DNA of 64,000 nt from the NCBI GenBank assembly GCA_050305515.1, contig JBNLFL010000025.1:124001-188000 (forward strand). The letters run 5' to 3'. Source of the stretch: JAFGUB01 sp050305515 (lineage in GTDB: Bacteria; Campylobacterota; Campylobacteria; Campylobacterales; Sulfurimonadaceae). Positions 60,487-64,000 of this stretch are shown one piece after another (the stretch's first letter is position 1; the number at the start of each line of letters is the position of its first letter). The position numbers and the translations under genes were made by a program. The notes below the pieces were generated by a model, which saw only the letters and a program-made list of their open reading frames with translations, had not been told where the DNA came from and ran no database searches.

Positions 60487-60519
60487 GCCTCATCCAAAGA
60501 TAACATTGAAGGAACATTA

Positions 60520-61359
60520 ATGAAATTTGCACTCAAATCATTTGTAGCGGCAGCACTCCTGGCCACTATCGCGTCAGCCACACCGATAGCCACAGTTAAC
60601 GGAACTGTCATCGATTCGGAAGAGGTCAACCGTGTTTTGATGGAGGGGACTCAGGGGCGTTTTTCTTCGCTTCCCGCTGACAAACAAGAGGAGCTGCGAA
60701 ACCGTATCATCGACGGTATGATCTCTCAGGAACTGATTTATGAAGATGCCAAAAAAAGCGGTATTATGAATTCAGATGCCTATAAAGACGAACTGAAATC
60801 CGTTATGGAACGCATTGAAAAGCAGCTTGCCGGTAAAGTATGGCAGGAAAAAGAGCTTGAAAAAATTACAGTTACCGAAGCGGAACTGAAAGACTATTAC
60901 AAGCAAAACAGTGCCGAGTTTGTTGAAAAAGAGAAAGTCCATGCGCGTCATATCCTGGTGAAAACCGAAGATGAAGCCAAAGCGATCATTAACCGTTTGA
61001 GCAATCTCAAAGGCGATGCACTCAAAGAGAAATTTATTGAGATTGCAAAAGCGGAATCCACAGGACCGAGCGCACCAAAAGGCGGCGATCTTGGATTTTT
61101 TGCACAGGGACAGATGGTTCCTTCATTCAATGACGCGGCATTCGCCATGGCTGTCGGTACCGTAACGACTGCACCGGTAAAAAGCCAGTTCGGTTACCAT
61201 GTCATCTACCTCGAAGAGAAAGCCGACGCCAAAACACTGAGCTATGACGAAGTAAAAAATTTCATCGAACAGCGTCTGCAGTCTCAAAAATTTGAAGCGC
61301 ACATGCGTGACAAAATGGACGCGCTCAAGAAAACGGCTAAAATCACCTACGCCAAATAA
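60520..61359 (+). CDS. Periplasmic peptidyl-prolyl isomerase, PEB4/Cbf2 type
   Basis: A 279-residue SurA-like chaperone. The signal peptide ends IASATP. A helical N-terminal chaperone region is followed by a parvulin domain (VHARHILVKTEDEA, KGGDLGFFAQGQMVPSFNDAAF in outline, FGYHVIYLEEK) and a C-terminal helix. It assists outer-membrane protein folding. In Campylobacter jejuni the PEB4 gene lies beside fba; here one gene separates them and fba is on the other strand. GAAGGAAC precedes the ATG. Confidence 0.92.
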   Translation: MKFALKSFVAAALLATIASATPIATVNGTVIDSEEVNRVLMEGTQGRFSSLPADKQEELRNRIIDGMISQELIYEDAKKSGIMNSDAYKDELKSVMERIEKQLAGKVWQEKELEKITVTEAELKDYYKQNSAEFVEKEKVHARHILVKTEDEAKAIINRLSNLKGDALKEKFIEIAKAESTGPSAPKGGDLGFFAQGQMVPSFNDAAFAMAVGTVTTAPVKSQFGYHVIYLEEKADAKTLSYDEVKNFIEQRLQSQKFEAHMRDKMDALKKTAKITYAK

Positions 61360-61361
61360 GC

Positions 61362-62231
61362 GTGCTTCCTTCTGCCATCACGCCACTGAACGTGCGTGGC
61401 AGAACCTTCTTCATCAAGCGTGACGATCTTATCGATCCGTTCTTGAGCGGCAACAAATACCGAAAACTCCATACACTGCTTCAAAGCGATTCGCATACCT
61501 GTTCGCGCGTTATTTCCTATGGCGGCAACCAGTCCAATGCCATGCTCTCCATTGCAGCGCTGTGTCATCGCAAGGGATGGCAGTTCGATTATCTGACGCC
61601 CCACGTTCCCTTACATGTAAAGCAGCAGGCGCATGGCAATCTGTATGAAGCCCTGAAGCTTGGCATGCAGATGCACGAGTTTGAAACGGGTGATTTTGAG
61701 CCTGCGGTACAGCGTCTTTTTCTTGATATCAATCCGCATGAATGTATTATCCCGCAAGGGGGTGCCGATCCGCTGGCCAGAAATGGGGTTGCCCTTTTGG
61801 CACGCGAAATAGAGGCATGGCAGAAAGAAAACGCTATCACGGAACTCTCTGTGGTCACCCCTTCGGGAACCGGAACGACAGCGTATTATCTGGCGCAGAC
61901 GTTATCATGCGATGTTATTACGACACCTCTCGTGGGAAGTGAATCCTACCTTAGAAGTGAGATGGCCGCTTTGGGAGCGTACCCTCAAAACCTGCATATT
62001 ATCGAAACTCGAAAGCGGTTTCATTTTGGAAAACCTTACCGGGAATATATTGCGTTGCATCGTGAACTTGAAGTGGCAGGGGTCACGTTTGATCTGCTGT
62101 ATGCTCCAAAAATGTGGATAGCGCTTCTGGAACAGGTTCCGGAGGGGAAAACGATTTTATATGTGCACAGCGGTGGTGTGGCGGGCAATGCGACCATGAT
62201 GGCGCGCTATGCCCGAAAAGGGTGGGTATGA
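61362..62231 (+). CDS. PLP-dependent enzyme, ACC deaminase/D-cysteine desulfhydrase family
   Basis: A 289-residue fold-type II PLP enzyme. The PLP-binding Lys is in LSGNKYRKL, and SYGGNQSNAML and TPSGTGTTAYYL bind substrate and the PLP phosphate. The family includes ACC deaminase and D-cysteine desulfhydrase; which reaction occurs is not clear from sequence. A GTG start two bases after the upstream stop was taken, giving the family N-terminus. It is shorter than typical members (~330). Confidence 0.85.
   Translation: MLPSAITPLNVRGRTFFIKRDDLIDPFLSGNKYRKLHTLLQSDSHTCSRVISYGGNQSNAMLSIAALCHRKGWQFDYLTPHVPLHVKQQAHGNLYEALKLGMQMHEFETGDFEPAVQRLFLDINPHECIIPQGGADPLARNGVALLAREIEAWQKENAITELSVVTPSGTGTTAYYLAQTLSCDVITTPLVGSESYLRSEMAALGAYPQNLHIIETRKRFHFGKPYREYIALHRELEVAGVTFDLLYAPKMWIALLEQVPEGKTILYVHSGGVAGNATMMARYARKGWV
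61611..61620. repeat. TTACATGTAA palindrome in the PLP-enzyme gene
   Basis: Exact copy; read as Leu-His-Val-Lys. Confidence 0.9.
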
Positions 62232-62232
62232 T

Positions 62233-63312
62233 TTAGTTGCGGTCGATGGCGTTGAGATCATCAAAGGCTTTGATAACACGCGCAACCAGTGACTCTTGCC
62301 CGGCACGCAGCCATTTGCGCGGGTCATAATATTTTTTGTTCGGTTTGTCTTCGCCTTCGGGATTGCCGATTTGCCCCTGCAGATAGCCATGGAACTCCTC
62401 GACATAATCTTTGACGCCTTCCCATGTGGCCCACTGGGTATCGGTATCGATATTCATCTTGATGACACCGTAGCTGATCGCTTCGCGGATCTCTTCGAGT
62501 GTGGAACCCGAACCGCCGTGGAAGACGAAATTGACCGGTTTCTCTCCGAGTGAAAATTTTTCGGAAATATATTTTTGGGAGTTGTCGAGAATTTTTGGTG
62601 TCAGTACGACGTTACCGGGTTTGTAAACACCGTGAACGTTGCCGAATGATGCTGCAATGGTGAAGTTGGGGCTGATCTGCGAGAGCTCTTTATAGGCATA
62701 GGCGACATCTTCAGGCTGGGTGTAAAGCAGGGCGTTGTCGACGCTACTGTTATCCACGCCGTCCTCTTCTCCGCCGGTGACACCCAGCTCGATTTCAATA
62801 TGCATGTCAATCTTGCTCATGCGCTCGAGATAGCTTTTACATGTAGCAATGTTCTCTTCGAGACTCTCTTCGGAAAGATCAAGCATGTGAGAACTGAACA
62901 GCGGTTTGCCGTAGGCTTCGAAAAACTCTTCGCCGGCATCAAGCAGGGCGTCGATCCACGGCAGAAGCTTGCGTGCGGCATGGTCGGTGTGCAGGATCAC
63001 GGGAATGCCGTAGAGTTCTGCCATCTGGTGGACATGCATGGCGCCGGCAATAGCACCGGCAATGGCAGCCTGCTCATCTTCGTTGCTCAGTCCTTTGCCG
63101 GCATAAAACGAGGCGCCACCGTTTGAGAACTGAATAATCACAGGTGAGTTGACTTTTTTGGCCGCTTCAAGAACACCGTTGACTGAATCGGTGTTAACGA
63201 CATTGACCGCAGGCAGCGCGAATCCGGAAGCTTTGGCCGCTTCATACACTTTTAGCAGGTCTTCACCCCAGACAACGCCGGGTTCTACGATATCCAAGAT
63301 TTTCTGTGACAT
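62233..63312 (-). CDS. fba: Class II fructose-bisphosphate aldolase
   Basis: A zinc aldolase of gluconeogenesis and glycolysis. The 359-residue length is that of class IIA (E. coli FbaA). Zn ligands and active-site motifs are in LHTDHAARKLLPW, EIELGVTGGEEDG, FGNVHGVYKPGN and VFHGGSGS. It ends two bases from the convergent PLP enzyme. The palindrome variant at 62837 encodes Thr-Cys-Lys on this strand. Confidence 0.97.
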   Translation of the reverse strand: MSQKILDIVEPGVVWGEDLLKVYEAAKASGFALPAVNVVNTDSVNGVLEAAKKVNSPVIIQFSNGGASFYAGKGLSNEDEQAAIAGAIAGAMHVHQMAELYGIPVILHTDHAARKLLPWIDALLDAGEEFFEAYGKPLFSSHMLDLSEESLEENIATCKSYLERMSKIDMHIEIELGVTGGEEDGVDNSSVDNALLYTQPEDVAYAYKELSQISPNFTIAASFGNVHGVYKPGNVVLTPKILDNSQKYISEKFSLGEKPVNFVFHGGSGSTLEEIREAISYGVIKMNIDTDTQWATWEGVKDYVEEFHGYLQGQIGNPEGEDKPNKKYYDPRKWLRAGQESLVARVIKAFDDLNAIDRN

Positions 63313-63368
63313 GACATATCCTCAATGATAATATAGGGCAATTATAGAGTTTTTGCTATTATGTTTCG

Positions 63369-64000
63369 TTGAATGTCGGGGAGGAGATCATCAAACATTT
63401 TTGCTTTTTATTGCTCTTACATGTAAGTATTACAGCGACATTACATGCAGAACTCTATAGCGCATTGCAAAGCAGGATGGATGGGGCTTTAACACGGGCT
63501 CAACAGATGCGTCAGAGCGGATTTTTCAGTGATCTGAACTCCCGTTTTGATGCCCTTCGCACCTGTAAGGAAGAAGCGGATGCTCTGGAAGCGCATCTGG
63601 AGCCGGAGCAGGAGATCAGGGCGCGGCGTTATCTCAAACAGCTGCGTCGCTGCGACGCATTGGCAAATCAGCTTGAAGCCGCTTTTAACCGGGCCGTTTC
63701 CGATGCGATCCTTGCAGATAATTTTGAGCGTTTTAGCGCGTTGGTGAAGATAGGGTTGCCTTCGGGAGACTCTTTCAGATCTCAGGTGGCAGCCTATTAT
63801 GAAACACGTCGCGCGTCGCAAAAAATCGCGTCACTTGAAACGCTGCGCAGCGAGCTTGAAGAGGAAGAAACGAGCCGAACCCTGCAGGCGGAAGAGTATG
63901 CGGCTTACGAAGCGTATGTAGAGGTCCTTGCGCGGGAAGAAGCGGAGCGTCTGCAAAGAAACAATGCTCCGGATAAACGGCGGAATGTCCTGATTACCAC
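63369..64000 (+). CDS. Exported coiled-coil protein, truncated by the window edge
   Basis: The frame is open to the right end (about 210 codons seen). A hydrophobic signal-like segment (FCFLLLLHVSITATLHA) is followed by a long charged helical region rich in Glu, Arg and Ala (for example LRSELEEEETSRTLQAEEY). No family is recognised. The start is unclear: TTG at 63369 has no ribosome site, while GGGGAGG (63378-63384) would place the start at an ATC codon (63387 or 63390), right before the signal peptide. The signal segment contains one TTACATGTAA. Confidence 0.6.
   Translation, partial: MNVGEEIIKHFCFLLLLHVSITATLHAELYSALQSRMDGALTRAQQMRQSGFFSDLNSRFDALRTCKEEADALEAHLEPEQEIRARRYLKQLRRCDALANQLEAAFNRAVSDAILADNFERFSALVKIGLPSGDSFRSQVAAYYETRRASQKIASLETLRSELEEEETSRTLQAEEYAAYEAYVEVLAREEAERLQRNNAPDKRRNVLIT
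63417..63426. repeat. TTACATGTAA palindrome in the edge gene
   Basis: Exact copy in the signal-peptide region; read as Leu-His-Val-Ser. A looser copy (TTACATGCAG) follows 14 bp later. Confidence 0.85.

Noticed and set aside
1..64000. Insertion sequences, integrases or phage genes
   Set aside because: No transposase, integrase or phage structural motif was found in any convincing frame; no terminal repeats with target duplications were seen.

Overview
The window reads as a continuous chromosomal segment from a Campylobacterota (epsilonproteobacterial) genome, most like the free-living sulfur- or hydrogen-oxidising relatives of Sulfurimonas and Sulfuricurvum. The markers are HobA (a DnaA partner known only from this phylum), the rppH-lysC-hobA-holB-folP and tatB-tatC-queA gene orders shared with Helicobacter, a Helicobacter-type DprA and a PEB4-type isomerase near fba. 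Base composition looks close to balanced, apart from one very AT-rich spacer near 30.4-30.6 kb. I see no rRNA, tRNA, CRISPR array, insertion sequence or phage gene.

Layout. 0-6 kb: a two-gene cytochrome bd-superfamily oxidase whose large subunit carries a fused cytochrome c domain, a GGDEF-EAL protein and an unknown protein. 6-9.3 kb: ilvC, a divergent polysaccharide deacetylase and dprA. 9.3-14 kb, leftward: hemW, tatB, tatC, queA and a response-regulator diguanylate cyclase. 14-18 kb, rightward: rppH-lysC-hobA-holB-folP. 18-25.7 kb: a phosphate island (phoU-pstC-pstA-pstB leftward, pstS and an OprP-like porin rightward, a Pit permease). Three of its promoters carry direct repeats of TTGTAAY with an 11-bp period, each ending 10 bp before a -10-like hexamer, which looks like a PhoB-type operator. 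25.7-32.5 kb: SEL1 protein, periplasmic cyclophilin, small outer-membrane barrel, msrB, a P-loop ATPase, HU, a small HTH pair, an AT-rich island, a coiled-coil HTH protein and a class III nucleotide-cyclase homologue.

32.5-50.5 kb holds the main accessory block: a tightly coupled operon resembling the Vibrio MSHA pilus biogenesis locus. It has a 1668-residue MshQ-like protein, four pseudopilins, a fused PilM/PilN-like protein, PilO-, MshK-, MshL- (secretin), MshM-, MshN-, MshE- and MshG-like proteins, a 31-residue membrane microprotein and a lipoprotein. Two type IV pilins lie on the opposite strand. 50.5-60.5 kb contains three hybrid histidine-kinase-like genes, one lacking the phospho-accepting histidine and paired with an intact one, plus cmoA, pepD and nth. 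60.5-64 kb has a PEB4-like isomerase, a PLP-dependent deaminase-family enzyme, fba and a truncated secreted coiled-coil protein.

The strongest unexplained signal is genome-scale. The perfect 10-bp palindrome TTACATGTAA occurs 19 times in 64 kb (about 0.1 expected), plus six single-mismatch copies changed only at an outermost base. It lies in spacers and, inside genes, in the two reading frames that avoid its internal stop, encoding Leu-His-Val or Thr-Cys-Asn/Lys. It behaves like a highly iterated palindrome of unknown function.
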